Shown: positions 21,924 to 32,986 of the stretch, piece after piece
Numbering within the stretch: position 1 is the first letter of the stretch
Layout: every line of letters begins with the position of its first letter
Source: Mortierella alpina
Taxonomy: Eukaryota; Mortierellomycota; Mortierellomycetes; Mortierellales; Mortierellaceae
Direction: 5' to 3'
NCBI GenBank assembly: GCA_029449245.1
Contig: JANATF010000004.1
Location: forward strand, 2,790,001 to 2,854,000
DNA length: 64,000 nucleotides
Translations under genes and position numbers: made by a program
Notes under the pieces: generated by a model
Databases searched by the model: none
Told to the model about the DNA's origin: nothing
Seen by the model: only the letters and a program-made list of their open reading frames with translations

Positions 21924-22680
21924 GGTGTTGGCTGGTTCGTACTCTTTTCCAGATTATGTATATACATGCACGGCGTCGCTATTTTTTTTGTACAGGCTCC
22001 AGTCTCTCCCCGGCCGAGATAATGCAAGGTGCTTGCTGGGGTCCGACGCGCGTCAGGAAGGGTGATTCACGGAATGGGGACGATGGGCAGCGAGAGGAAC
22101 GGCGTGGACAGGGTTCGATTGTGCGCATGTGAAAGCAGCTGGGAGAGCATAAAATGAAAGGGTTGCTTGAATTCACGTACAGCAGCTGTCGCACGTACTG
22201 ACACATATCGTGTGCTGTTGAGGACCACCTTGTTTCCTCACTTTCTCCAGACTCCCATCCCTCAGCGACACTCACCTTCGACAATGCCAGGCTCTGGAGA
22301 CAGGTAACCTTGAAGAGCACATGAATTCGTTCAAGGATCAACAAATCTTTGGACAAGGACAACCTTTTCCAGAATCACTGGATCGCACGCATTAGCAACC
22401 ACAGTTGCATGGCTTCAGATGGCCTGTCCACCCAAATCCAGAAACACCTTTCACAGCGGCCTACTCGTTCAGGTCAATGACCAGCGTATATTTGCTTGTC
22501 CACTCACGAGGAGGAAAGCGGCGTCTCTATCAATCATCTAGGAAGCAACCCGTAGGCGCAGGTGGATCCCGTCGCAAGACGCAGTGTACGTAGGACCTGC
22601 ACTTGCTTCCAATGAGCTAACCATGAGCCGGAGTGCGATATGGACTATTCAAAAATTGACCGTGCCTGACGTTTCCTGCT
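21924..22680. other. intergenic, Gcn5 promoter side
   Basis: 757 bp upstream of Gcn5. A frame starting near 22408 is short and unsupported, but it may belong with the relic at 22681-23075. Confidence 0.5.
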
Positions 22681-23075
22681 TTGATAGCCACGACTTCTAC
22701 AGCGAACGCCAGCCCAGAGCTTGGATCGAAACATCAGACTACTGAGGACTATACTGCCGTCAACAACTTCAACTCTCAGGATGTCGTTAACCATTTTGAT
22801 CGCAGTAAGCATCTTCTTGAAAGCATGTTAGAATCCAAAGTTAGGCGTGGATCAGTTGCATCTTTCCGCTCTCTTATCCGCAACTACTTACTGGAAAGTC
22901 ATCCTTTGAACACAACTTAGCCTGGAAGGCTGCTCTAGACAGTTTCCATCAACCCAGTAACTCCAATGCTCGTATGTCCTTTACTGTGCTCAGAAAAGGA
23001 ACACCAAACAACGAAGGGTTCTTTCCAGCAACACAGCTTGACAATGTGTCTTTCTCCCTAACGGAAACCTATAGC
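22681..23075 (+). pseudogene. possible broken protein-coding fragment, unknown family
   Basis: From a TTTGATAG acceptor-like site, one frame runs for 78 codons and stops at 22918-22920. The frame shifted by one base then continues smoothly to about 23075 ('A-W-K-A-A-L-D-S-F-H-Q', 'F-T-V-L-R-K-G-T-P-N-N'). Amino-acid composition looks protein-like in both halves. The simplest reading is a frameshifted exon of a dead gene. No family is recognised and no start codon is convincing. Confidence 0.3.
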
Positions 23076-23457
23076 AAAACCCGAGATGTACAAAGGAACA
23101 GAAACTATGGCATGGGGTAGTAAGGTTGCTGCAAAAGGTATGATGGTGCCGCTTCTAGACTCTGTGCAGATCCATGCCTGGAGATATTTACATGTATCCG
23201 CATCGGTACTCTCCATTACTAGGCTCCATGAGCACAGGAACTGACTTTTTGGCAGAGTTGAAGCGGAAGCAGACCACCGCTTCTTAAGTTTAGGATGGGA
23301 TAAAGAAAGCATTGTAAATAAAAGACCGAAGTAGAAGACCAAGCTTTATTGTACATTGGGGATGATGAATGCTCCGAAGCGTAGGATCGGTCAGGGTGCA
23401 AAAAATCACAAAACGACTTGTTCCTGAAACGGACGCTGAGTGGTCTATTGAACGCCT

Positions 23458-24441
23458 CTACAGAAAGTAAGCAGCACTAAAAAGCGCCATCGCGAACGCC
23501 AGCATATTGGCGCCCTTTGCTTCACTGACTGCTGCCGAGCTGGGCGTGATGGGCTTGGCTGCCGTGTCGGGGATAGCGGGATTGGTAGCTGGAGGATCTG
23601 GTTTGGCCACGGCAGGAGGGGGGTTTGGAGGAGGGTTTGGAGGGCCGGCTGGCTTGGGATCAGGGCCTTTGTTTAGAGGCATGGGCACATCACCCTTCTG
23701 TGGAAGCTCCTCTGGGTCACCAACGTTGCTCTTTGATGAGCGAGGGTCGCCAGCTTTGACAATCTCAAAGTAATGAGAATAAGTATCGAGCGGGCCTCGA
23801 TCGATACGAATAGCATAGTTTTTCTCCAAGGGCAGAGTGGCAGGAACGGTCCACGTTAACTTGTGAGTTGCTTCATTCGCAGCTTTTTTGAGCACTGCAA
23901 CCTCTTTCAAGTTGCCGGGAAGCCCCTGCACCAGGCTGATGTCGACCGGGCTGTTGGGCTTCAGAGCTTTCGCGTACTCTCCATTAGGGTTAGGACCCCA
24001 TCGGATCTCATATGTACGGCCTTGTTCCCAAACACTCTGTCCAAATGGCTGGACGAGCCAGAGTGGGCTCGATGCGTCGTGGGCGAGAGCATTATTCGCA
24101 TTCGTATTTGGCGCGGCGACGCCTTTTCCAGGGGCTGTCTTAGCCCCATCCTTGCCTGCTGGAGGTTTTTTGCCCCCAGACTTCTTGCCATCGTTGTCAC
24201 CTTTTTTGCTGCCACCGCCATCTTTCTTCTTGTCCTCGTCATCATCCTCGCCATCATCCTCGTCCTCACCGTGGCGCTTTTGCTTTGGAGCCGCATAGCT
24301 GACGTCCTCATTGGACCGGAGTACTGCGGCAACATCGTTTCGCCTTTCCAAAGGATTGACAGCATGGTCAGGGCGAGAAATAGAAGCTGCTGCTGCTGTT
24401 GCCGCAAGGCAAAACAGAACCGACATTGTTGCAATCTTCAT
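23458..24441 (-). CDS. Kre9/Knh-like protein with charged propeptide-like region
   Basis: A single exon encodes 327 aa, starting at the Met that opens a signal peptide (residues 1-20); the frame is open 48 codons further up, but that part lacks a secretion signal. Residues 55-105 are a highly charged Asp/Glu then Lys/Gly stretch preceded by Lys-Arg (residues 55-56), a possible Kex2-type site. The Kre9/Knh-like domain covers about 125-230 ('P-F-G-Q-S-V-W-E-Q-G-R-T-Y-E-I-R-W'). A Pro-rich linker and hydrophobic C-terminus indicate a GPI anchor. It is likely cell-surface; function is not established. It differs from the other two copies in the window by its long charged insert. Confidence 0.75.
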   Translation of the reverse strand: MKIATMSVLFCLAATAAAASISRPDHAVNPLERRNDVAAVLRSNEDVSYAAPKQKRHGEDEDDGEDDDEDKKKDGGGSKKGDNDGKKSGGKKPPAGKDGAKTAPGKGVAAPNTNANNALAHDASSPLWLVQPFGQSVWEQGRTYEIRWGPNPNGEYAKALKPNSPVDISLVQGLPGNLKEVAVLKKAANEATHKLTWTVPATLPLEKNYAIRIDRGPLDTYSHYFEIVKAGDPRSSKSNVGDPEELPQKGDVPMPLNKGPDPKPAGPPNPPPNPPPAVAKPDPPATNPAIPDTAAKPITPSSAAVSEAKGANMLAFAMALFSAAYFL

Positions 24442-25703
24442 TTTGTAGTTCAAACGGCTATGTGCAAAAGAAATGGAGGGGTCGAATGTTAATATAATTG
24501 ATGGGAACATAGGGCATATATACGTGTCAAAGGAGTAGAGGAATGATAACCCCTCCTCGCGCGTGTTCCTGTTTCCCTCTACCACGTTCGTTTAGGCGAG
24601 AAAGAAATCCGGAATGCAGTTCACCAGCCGAGTCGCTTTTTGGCGGCCAGGGGATCGAAGACAAAGGGGAATGCTCACAATATGCTGCATTAACCCGAGT
24701 ACTCTGGAACATGGAATCATAACCACAGCCTGCTCCACGAGGAGTTTGTGCGGTCAGCATTCTCGGCCACGGGCCGGTCGCTTTGTTGCTGAATCATGTG
24801 AAATGTTACTCTTTCTGAGCACGGTCGCCTTGTGCTCTCTCATTTGATACATGTACACTTGAAGTCGATGCTCTCTCTCCAGGATCGGCGTGGCAGGGCC
24901 TTGCGCATGGATCAAAGAACAATTATTTGCTCTATAAGTCGATCTGGGGTACAAGATGCAGTACTCTTGAAGTAATACTAAGCCATTCAATAGAACACTT
25001 TATACCCTGTTTCTCACTCTATGGCTGTAATGACGAATAGATGCATCGGTATTATACTAGACGGATGTCAACAGCTCGTTGTGTATGATCCTAGTGAATT
25101 CAAAGTGTCAGTCAAGAATTGCCACTACAATGCTATCCTCTCCGGTTTGTCCATGGTGTCGACGTGCTCCAATCCTCCATTGCCTAGCCAAAGTCCATTG
25201 CGGCCGTAGCAATTACTAAGGTGGCGAAGACGAGGGCTGACAAAGGAGGCACAGTCATTCGGTCCAAAGCGCTAAATGCGGCCAGCGGGTAAGATTTGGA
25301 TGACATGGGAAGACGCACGGTATACGGGAGCAGGTGCGACGGAAATCTTTGGTCTATTTCCGTCCAGCTTTCAAAAGGAAATCATGGTCGCAGCTCCCTC
25401 ACAACAAATATCAGTTCTCTATGGAGAGCAGTGTCGTTCATACAGAGAGCCGCAGAACCAATCGTAGACCTTGTGGAAAGAGAAGATGAGGACAATAATA
25501 ACAGTGTCGCACATGGATCGAATAATGAACACACAAAGCGATAGTTGTCAACCCCTTCACCACCTCCTTTTGTGCAGTGCAATTGATCGAGAACGCATTC
25601 AAGGGGGAGCGAGAGACCTCTATCGATCGAGGTGTTCTCTCTGTACATTAACGGTTGTCCCTGTTAAGCCCTGTTGTGCGTCTTGAGGCGTTCGGTCCTT
25701 TGT

Positions 25704-25739
25704 GTTGGCATGCAGCAGCTTGTTGGCATGCAGCAGCTT
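25704..25739. repeat. exact 18-nt tandem duplication
   Basis: GTTGGCATGCAGCAGCTT occurs twice head to tail (25704-25721 and 25722-25739). The unit contains a SphI-like palindrome GCATGC. Confidence 0.85.
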
Positions 25740-25861
25740 CAATGCGCGATCACAATGGCTGGAATGGTCACACAATAATTATAGATTCACTGGAGTGGAT
25801 GTGTAAGGAGGGTGCTAATATGAACACCGGGCTGTGCTGCCCAAGCTCATGCCCGAAAATG

Positions 25862-25868
25862 TATAAAA
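25862..25868 (+). promoter_or_regulatory. TATA box
   Basis: TATAAAA about 213 nt before the ATG of the 116-aa gene, followed by a C/T/A-rich leader typical of a transcribed region. Confidence 0.5.
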
Positions 25869-26074
25869 ACTCATGGGCCATCGTTGCTGCATCGTCTTCA
25901 CATCATTAACCCTAAACACGAGCACAACATACCTCAAAAGACAAAAGATAGCAGCTCAATTGACAGCTCCCATCCTCTCCTTTCTGTCCATCCACTGCGT
26001 CTTCAACCCTCGCCACAGCTGCGCTCCTTACCCTATCCCCACTTTCGACAAAGCAGCCTGCTCAAGAACATATC

Positions 26075-26425
26075 ATGCCTGCTGCTACCATCAACAGAGA
26101 CCTCGCTGCTGGTCAGCAACATCCAAGCCTCGGAAACCCTGTGCATCAAGGTGCTCTCGCCGGAGCTGACCGTCAAGCCTTGAGCGACATGGCTGCTCAA
26201 CTGCAGCGCGCACACCAGTACAATCAAGATCTGCAGTCAGGAACCGCGCACGCTGATCTCACGCTCGACACGTTCATGCTCTCAATGGCGCTAGAGGGAG
26301 ACGTCGATCTGTCTGGTTTCAGCACAGCTTCGCACCCCACTGCGGGCTCCACGGGTCAAAGCCTGCCACCAGCGGACTCTGCAAGCATCAACCAGACTCA
26401 GCTCTTGACGGGTTCTCGGTCATGA
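26075..26425 (+). CDS. small uncharacterised protein, 116 aa
   Basis: A single-exon frame with a TATA box and C/T-rich leader upstream. The product has no signal peptide or membrane segment. It is rich in Ala, Gln, Ser and Asp, with a possible amphipathic helix at residues 30-50 ('D-R-Q-A-L-S-D-M-A-A-Q-L-Q-R-A') and a low-complexity Ser/Thr/Gly tail. I recognise no family. Codon use is C-ending like that of the transporter, which supports expression. The promoter and leader make a real gene more likely than a chance frame. Confidence 0.5.
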   Translation: MPAATINRDLAAGQQHPSLGNPVHQGALAGADRQALSDMAAQLQRAHQYNQDLQSGTAHADLTLDTFMLSMALEGDVDLSGFSTASHPTAGSTGQSLPPADSASINQTQLLTGSRS

Positions 26426-26770
26426 AGAGTTGCAGCACACCTCACTTTTGGTGTCCGTCTCTCAATTGAGTTTTGGCTTGCCGGCGATCAGCTTCCTCTG
26501 TACAATCTTTTTCTATTTTCTGCCGCTGCGGTGCATGATTGCCCTGCAAAGAAGCATTGCCGTTGACAACCAAACACCAACCCAAAAAAACCTAATTATA
26601 CCTCCCTTGCCTTCAATCCTGAGGAAGGATGGCTGAGCCCGTTTTGGACTTTCGGTCAGTACACCTCGCCTCTTCTCAGCACCTTTCCCAGTCCTCCCGC
26701 CGTCTTCCCAGCTTGCCCTACTTTTAAAAATAGCTTTCCACACCAAGAGCCTCTTTCTATACCCTTTCGG

Positions 26771-26790
26771 CCAATGACAACCATATAAAA
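26771..26790 (+). promoter_or_regulatory. orphan CCAAT + TATA promoter-like site
   Basis: CCAAT at 26771-26775 and TATAAAA at 26784-26790. The next convincing ORF is far away. A donor-like GTAAGT lies at 26895 and an acceptor-like CCAG ends at 26944, which would make a 50-nt intron. The transcript could be noncoding or encode only very short peptides. Confidence 0.35.
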
Positions 26791-27573
26791 ACCAGTTACA
26801 CCTCAGAATAAAAAAAACGCTTTGTTCCTCATTGTGAAAGTATCGAAGTACCGAATGCATTGATCTCGAGTCTACCACTGCTTCAGCACACCGTGTAAGT
26901 TGACTTGCTCACTGTCAGCCTGTGGGCCTTATCTCTCCATCCAGCTAGACCAATGAGGTGTGAACGGTGTTCTCCACGAAAGTGTTCATGATTAGCTGCT
27001 AGAGGCATGTCATCGCGACAATACTATGCCATCCGGTGATGCAGCTCTGATGAGCCATCCTGCTCTAATCAAATTTTTGACGCTCACTCTGTGCATCGAC
27101 CATCTCTAATCGTGGACGTGATGTCACACTTGTGGCAACTTGAATCAAGTTAACTTGCGCAGAATATCGCGTCCTGATAGCCTGCAATGGCATCCGCGTC
27201 GGTATCAACATGCGTCATATCCAGCAACCGGCAAGCAACTGCATACGCAAGAGCAGCAGTATCTTCCAAGCTAACAATCATTACCGTAGCTCAGATGCCT
27301 ATCGGAGGGACAGAATAAAACGACACTGGGCTTCCAAGTCAAACTTGTAATACATCATGCAATGAAAGTCAAAGAGCCCCATGACAGGATGATGCTACTG
27401 TGATACCTATGATAGCATTTCTTGTTCCTGTTCTTGGAAATGGTTTTGCCAATGCGCTCGGAAGGAGAGCCACAGCGATGGACCGAAGGATTTAAATTCT
27501 TGGCACATCTCATGAAGGGTTCGCTAAATCAAGCACCTCGCACCTCTCTCCCCCATACCTTGTCCTTCATGAT

Positions 27574-27852
27574 ATGGAGGAACATAGTCCACACGCCCCA
27601 CATACATTCGTTATCCATGAACAGAGGAGAACAAAGCAGGAGCGTCATGAGGAGTTGATGCAACAGCAGGCGCAAGAGAAATCCATACGACAAGCCATCC
27701 ATACAACCAAGATGACTATCCAATTGGGCCAAGCCTATGCGCGGCAAGAAGCGCACAATGCAAGAATGATAAACCAGCAACACCAGAAAGTGCTCCGCAT
27801 GCAAAGGCATGAGGCTCTCATGCGTGAGCAGGCTGGTAACCCAACACAGTGA
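27574..27852 (+). CDS. possible small helical protein, 92 aa
   Basis: An ATG-initiated frame whose last 75 residues are almost all helix-forming (Gln, Glu, Arg, His, Ala, Met), e.g. 'K-Q-E-R-H-E-E-L-M-Q-Q-Q-A-Q-E-K'. It has no signal, membrane segment or known family. Composition is not what random sequence would give, but there is no promoter or intron evidence. Confidence 0.3.
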   Translation: MEEHSPHAPHTFVIHEQRRTKQERHEELMQQQAQEKSIRQAIHTTKMTIQLGQAYARQEAHNARMINQQHQKVLRMQRHEALMREQAGNPTQ

Positions 27853-29551
27853 ATGCGCTTAATGATAAGTGGTGGTGTTGAATACGGCGTGGCGACGAGA
27901 GCCATGTTCAACAACAACAGGGACGAGAACAACAAGACCAAGAAAGGTCCTTCAAAATAAATAGTTGTATTAGTGATCCTCGTTGCGACTAAGAGCTTTT
28001 TTTTTGGGTTGGTCCAAGCACAAGTGTATGTTCGTATTGCACCGTAAAAGAACCCTTCGCATACACAAGTGTCAGGCTGTGAGGGCGGCAGAAACAGCCC
28101 ACGCCACCACAGGACCTTTTAATGCCGATCCTCTCGGCTGCACGGAAGAACGATTTTCGTGGGAGCTGGCTGGCCACAACCCGCCATAATCTATGCACAA
28201 AACTCGCTCCACAGTAGGGAGCAAACGGGGTCTCTTTCGCAATGTCCGACCGAGGAAGCCGCTTTTATTCATTTTATTCTTCAAGGCTTTATCGTTCTTG
28301 CTTATTGCTCCATTTCAGTCGGTTATGCCAGAGCATCAAAGGCGCAATGCCATAGGCAGGGTGAGATATATGGTCCCGAAAGGGAAGGCTGTTTCGCACT
28401 GCCACCATGTCCGTTGGGTGGCACACTGTACAGCCGCGAAGCGGCAGTGTAGGCGATGCTATGATACATAGCTTTAGGAATAAAATAGTAAAAGCGAGAT
28501 AGAGCCAGCGGTGATGCTGCAGCTCAAGAACAGGACCATGCTGCTGGAGAGGAAAGCACGCTGGAACGTGCACTTTTCGGACAACCTATTTGACAAGCAC
28601 AGTCCAGGCACGATAAACATCCAATCGGGGAAATATTCATCTTAGTCATCCCCTTTTCTCTTAGCTATAATGAAGAATGATGGGCCGAGAGCGGGGGGCG
28701 GGGGGTCATTAATGATGGGCTGGTAAACAGGCGTTGAAAACGCGAAAGAAATGAGGACGGTCAGTCAGCTGCAGTGCGGGATAGGGGTGGCAATGCCCAA
28801 AACAGAGTGGACTATCAAGAGTTACAATTTGGTTGGGCTATAAATAAACGAACATGGAAAACGCATCCACGAGTGTCGCTGGTTGCTTTGGGCGCTTTAT
28901 CAAGCTTTCGCTGTAGCGCTGACGGATTACCCATGGTACCTTCAAGCGTATATACATGGTAGACTTCGCGGGATCATGATGAACCATACATACTATACAG
29001 CCATATACATTCACTATGTAATAACGGTGATGCTGGTGATGATGGCGATGTTGGCGTACTGAGGCGCGTGGCTAGATATTCTTTCTGTGTTCCTTTTGAA
29101 TCCGAGGGCTAGCACCGCCCTAAAAATAACATTGGTCAAAGTCTCTGGTGGGTCACATTGGGCACAGGCGCACTGCTAGTCTTTGGTGTTTGCCTCCCCC
29201 CTAGGCTTGGAGTCCCCGACACACACAAAAAAAAAAAAAACCTACGCCCATCGTGCTATTTGTGTCTGCCATGTACCTCTCGAACTGAGAGTGCTGTATG
29301 ATAACGTACTATTGTGGGCAGCGGGCGCGAGTGTGCCTGCGTATTGACACAATGGATTTCAAACCCAGGTCGACCATCGTGTCTTTGCCGTGTCTTTGCC
29401 AACCTGCATTGCCCACCTGTTCGGTGGGGTAGCTCTAGGCTAGCGGGAAGAATGGCTGATTGGGGGTGAGGAGTGTTGAATGCATGACCACCTGTCTTGC
29501 TAACCGGCAGGGACGGGAAAGGAACATAGGCACAGCGCGCGGCAATGTATT

Positions 29552-29558
29552 TATAAAA
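29552..29558 (+). promoter_or_regulatory. TATA box
   Basis: TATAAAA preceding a very T/C-rich leader (29570-29640) of the membrane protein gene at 29912. Confidence 0.5.
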
Positions 29559-29911
29559 ACGGGGGAATGAACATTCCCTCCCTTGTCCTTTTCTTTTTTT
29601 TTACCTCTTTTTTTTTTTTTTCTTTTCTTTTCGTCTTTCCTGTTTATCCTGCTTTGCTCTTCACGACGACGCTTTCGACGACAGGTTGCCGCTCCTTTTG
29701 CTTCACCGCTCCACTCTTCTGCTGTCAGTTTGACGCGTACATTCTTGTCTTGCTCTTAGTACGACGATTTTTGCTCACTAGCTCAACCATTTGCACCAAG
29801 AGCCCTGTTTGTGCTCGTCATACACAGCCTCGTTTGCTCATCAGCTTCCCTCGCATTGGCCACCCTCATTCCTTGCTAGACCTTACCTCGACATTGCAAC
29901 AAGAAGCAACA

Positions 29912-31321
29912 ATGGCCCCATCTTGCGTTGTAGACCCCATGGACTGCATATTCGAGAAGCGCAGCGTCACCACTCTTTATAAGCGCGCACCGACCACTCC
30001 TGACCATGACTCTCCTTCTGCATCGCCAGACTCTGCAAACAAAGTTCCAGTCATAATCGGTGCTACTGTCGGATCGCTCCTACTCATCTTTTCCCTTGGG
30101 CTCTTCTATTGCTGCATGCGCCGACGACGCGCCTCTCGCAGAATCGGCCAACTGCAACAGTTCCTGCCAACATTTATGGACAAGGACCAGACTGAAAAGT
30201 ACTTTCAACGACACAGCTCGTCCTCCACCCTCGTTGTCGCACCCTCTGCCTCGGAAAAGGACAAGTTGGATCCTTCCCAGCCTTCAAATGTCCATCATCG
30301 CACTCGGTCCGTGCCTGTCGCCTTTGCAAAGGGTGTGACAGACCACAGAAATAGAGAGCTGGAGCGTGAGGGATCGATGGGCCAGTTCCAGCAGATCTCG
30401 CTCACCTCCGATGAGACTATTCTCGTGAAAGATGAAGCTACCCCAAGACGGTCTCTCTCAGGAGGCTCTGCCCGCGCTCGATCCTCCACTGTCACTGCCC
30501 CTGCCCCTGCCGTCGTGAGCGCTTTGCACCGCAGCGTGAGTCTTAACAAGCACAACTCCCAGCGCCCAAGCAACGGTCGGTCCGGTCCAATGGAGGAAGA
30601 AGAAGAACGCGAGAACACTGACAAGTTCGCGGATGGCGAGAGTCTGGTGGCTCCTAATCGATTCTCGGCCTTGCTCGACTTTGACAGTATGCCGGATTTT
30701 GACCCTAATCGGTTCTCGACAGCCTCGGTAATGTTTGATGCCAAGAGGCTCTCGAACATGTCCACAGCCTCCTCTGACGAGTCAATGTCAACCAGCTCGT
30801 CGGATGAGTTCAACAGTAGCTTACCGCCACACCAGAAGCAGCATTCCTTCCATAGTCATCACAACTCGCCCACGATGCAGTCGCGCGAAATCAGTGCGGA
30901 CGTATCGGCCGCCATTGCACCTAACCATCCGTCGTACTATGGAGAGAAGCAAGAGCTGGAAGACGATGACGAACTCCAAGTTGCAAGCATGGCCCAGTTT
31001 CAGCAGCAAGTTGGTCATGTCTACCAAAAGCAAGAATTCTACCCGCCTCTGCAACAGGCTAGCCCGATGCCCATGCCTATGCCTACCCAAATGCCTATGC
31101 CGATGCACACTAACAACATGAACATGCATGCGAACAGGGGCCTGCCTATGCCTATGACCATGGCTATGCCGATGCCAATGCCATCCGTTGTTGCGTCTGA
31201 ACAAGTCAAGAGGACAGGCGTTCCACTCCCCCCAAGCATTCGACTCTCGCGGCCTCACGGTGGGCAGGAGATGAGCCTTGCCGTTCATGACCAAGAGCTG
31301 GATGGAGATAGCTCGAACTAG
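29912..31321 (+). CDS. single-pass membrane protein with Met-Pro-rich tail
   Basis: A single exon encodes 469 aa. It has a short N-terminal part with Cys and Lys-Arg, one membrane helix at about residues 48-70 ('V-I-I-G-A-T-V-G-S-L-L-L-I-F'), then 'C-C-M-R-R-R-R' marking the cytosolic side. The long tail is Ser-rich and disordered, with repeated 'P-N-R-F-S' units and a C-terminal run of Met-Pro dipeptides (DNA ATGCCN repeats, about 31067-31190). The layout resembles fungal surface sensor or adaptor proteins of the single-pass, Ser-rich type, but no ectodomain family is recognised. The frame is open upstream of 29912, but that sequence is the T-rich leader, so the start before 'A-P-S-C-V-V-D' is preferred. 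Confidence 0.7.
   Translation: MAPSCVVDPMDCIFEKRSVTTLYKRAPTTPDHDSPSASPDSANKVPVIIGATVGSLLLIFSLGLFYCCMRRRRASRRIGQLQQFLPTFMDKDQTEKYFQRHSSSSTLVVAPSASEKDKLDPSQPSNVHHRTRSVPVAFAKGVTDHRNRELEREGSMGQFQQISLTSDETILVKDEATPRRSLSGGSARARSSTVTAPAPAVVSALHRSVSLNKHNSQRPSNGRSGPMEEEEERENTDKFADGESLVAPNRFSALLDFDSMPDFDPNRFSTASVMFDAKRLSNMSTASSDESMSTSSSDEFNSSLPPHQKQHSFHSHHNSPTMQSREISADVSAAIAPNHPSYYGEKQELEDDDELQVASMAQFQQQVGHVYQKQEFYPPLQQASPMPMPMPTQMPMPMHTNNMNMHANRGLPMPMTMAMPMPMPSVVASEQVKRTGVPLPPSIRLSRPHGGQEMSLAVHDQELDGDSSN
31067..31190 (+). repeat. ATGCCN hexanucleotide-like repeat in coding sequence
   Basis: Imperfect ATGCCN units encode alternating Met-Pro in two clusters, about 31067-31108 and 31144-31185. Repeat-number changes would keep the frame. 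Confidence 0.75.
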
Positions 31322-31393
31322 TTCTTTGGGACAGAACGTGAGTGTAATTATCTTTAGTATGTAGAAACTTGTAAATACAAAAACATATATCTC

Positions 31394-32623
31394 TTAGTTC
31401 TTTTGAGAAAGCACATAAACCAACACAGTCCTGTTGCGGTCTTCCACGGAGAATTGCTCCAGATCTTCCTCCTTCAGGAGCTCACTCTCACACCGCAACT
31501 CCTCCGGCGTCCGATCATCACCCCATACAGGCAACCTCCGAACTTCGATCAGCTCCGATTGCAAGCCGTACTCGGGTGACTGCGCCAGTGCCATGAATCG
31601 CTGAACGGTATTATATCCCGAATGCAGCCCACAGCATACAAGGATCCTGCCAGCACTACCATTAACGTCTGCCTGAACGCCTTCATTTTTCCTCTTGAGG
31701 ACCGAGAGGCATGACTTTAACAGGCTAGCATGGCCCTCTGATACCCACAACGTGTCAGCAAGCAAGACCCAGTCGTATCCCTGTTCTTCACCTTCAGATC
31801 CATCCACCGGTAAGCAATCTACCAGATCCTGAACGCTATCACCCCAGGCGTGGCCACGCACTGCACAACGGACCCTTTGTTCCACGCTTCGCCTCTCTTC
31901 CTGTCGCTTTTGGTCCTGGTCTTTCAAAAGCTCGCTGTAGCGCCGTGCTTCTGTCGATTCCTGCCCCGCTATCCGTCTGGTATCCTTTTCTTCGGTGGTC
32001 TCGAGCAAGTTCTCGTACCAGTTGCGCTCTAGGTTCTGGACAATAGCTTGGTCTGGATAGTCTGTCAAGGTCGCAAAGCGAGCGCCACGCTTGACACAGA
32101 GTAGTCCCGGCAAGGCGGCACCGGCACCGAATTCAATCACTAAGTAGCAAAGGAGAATCTCTTGTCAGTGTACGCTCGACCTAACGTGAATACAGCTTCA
32201 ATGGAACAAGAATGCTTTCAAGCTCAACTTCCATGCCACCTGTTGATTACCTCGCTTGCCGTGAACATTGATAAGCTCGCCTTGCTCAATGTACTCTGCC
32301 ATGATCAAGGCGGCATTCCAGACATAATGTGACATAAGCTTGACCACCCCGCCTCCGACATTGGCCAGGTGCAGTTGGAGTAATCCTTGTTTGTAGTCAA
32401 AGATCTGACCTGCCTCTCCATTAGCGACGGAGGCATCTCCAAATAGTCCTATGCTCTGTTCGAATCCGTCCAGGAAATCCCGTCCTGTCTTTGAAGAACT
32501 GGAATTCGTCGAGGATGGTGAGGAGCATGCTCGCTTTTGAATTCGCTCCAGTCGCTTTTTCTGGTCCTGTTCCTGTTGTTCTGGTGTCCTGTTGAAAGCA
32601 GAATTTTTATTTGTGGTTCCCAT
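31394..32623 (-). CDS. EFM7/NNT1-family protein methyltransferase
   Basis: Two exons on the minus strand, 32623-32251 and 32139-31394 (intron GTAATC...TTAG), encode 372 aa. A low-complexity N-terminus with Ser runs leads to 'H-Y-V-W-N-A-A-L-I-M-A-E-Y-I' and, across the junction, the SAM-binding motif 'V-I-E-F-G-A-G-A-A-L-P-G' then 'T-D-Y-P-D'. This order is characteristic of Methyltransf_16 proteins of the NNT1/EFM7 branch, which modify the N-terminus and adjacent lysine of elongation factor 1A in yeast. An Asp/Arg-rich insert (about residues 160-210) lengthens it relative to yeast. The start lies only 92 bp from the right repeat arm. Confidence 0.85.
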
Positions 32624-32986
32624 GGCCGTGAGAGTAAGGAAGAGGAGACAGAAGAGGGGTTGTGTGACGGACCCTGACCTGAGGGCTATGGAATACAAAT
32701 TTGCATGTCAAGTCACCCTGGGATGCCGTTGGGACTTTCGTCAAGAGCAATCACATTCTGAGGTGTGCTGAACATCTTTGTATATCCCTGAGGAGAGGTC
32801 GCGCAGGAAAGAGTTGGCACTCCTCAGGGTCCTGGCTTGCTGCTGTGGTCTCTTGTGGGGACTACATTCTTGGTGAAGTAACGTCGCGTGTAAGAGAACA
32901 GCTTACATGGGGTGTGAAGTCGTTGAGGCGCAACTGGGAAGTGATAGAATCAGTGATATGATGGATAATGTGAGGTACGCGACAAG

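Larger units (their letters stand above)
24442..26074. other. intergenic with tandem duplication and promoter
   Basis: 1.6 kb. It contains an exact 18-nt tandem duplication and, at its right end, the TATA promoter of the small gene at 26075. No other gene is supported. Confidence 0.55.
26426..29911. other. long sparse region
   Basis: About 3.5 kb. It contains an orphan CCAAT/TATA promoter-like site (26771-26790), a possible small helical gene (27574-27852), A/T runs, and the promoter and leader of the 29912 gene. Nothing else is supported. Confidence 0.55.

Noticed and set aside
29567-29911. 115-codon Phe-rich extension of the single-pass membrane protein
   Set aside because: It is the T-rich leader right after the TATA box; poly-T translated as Phe explains the hydrophobicity.
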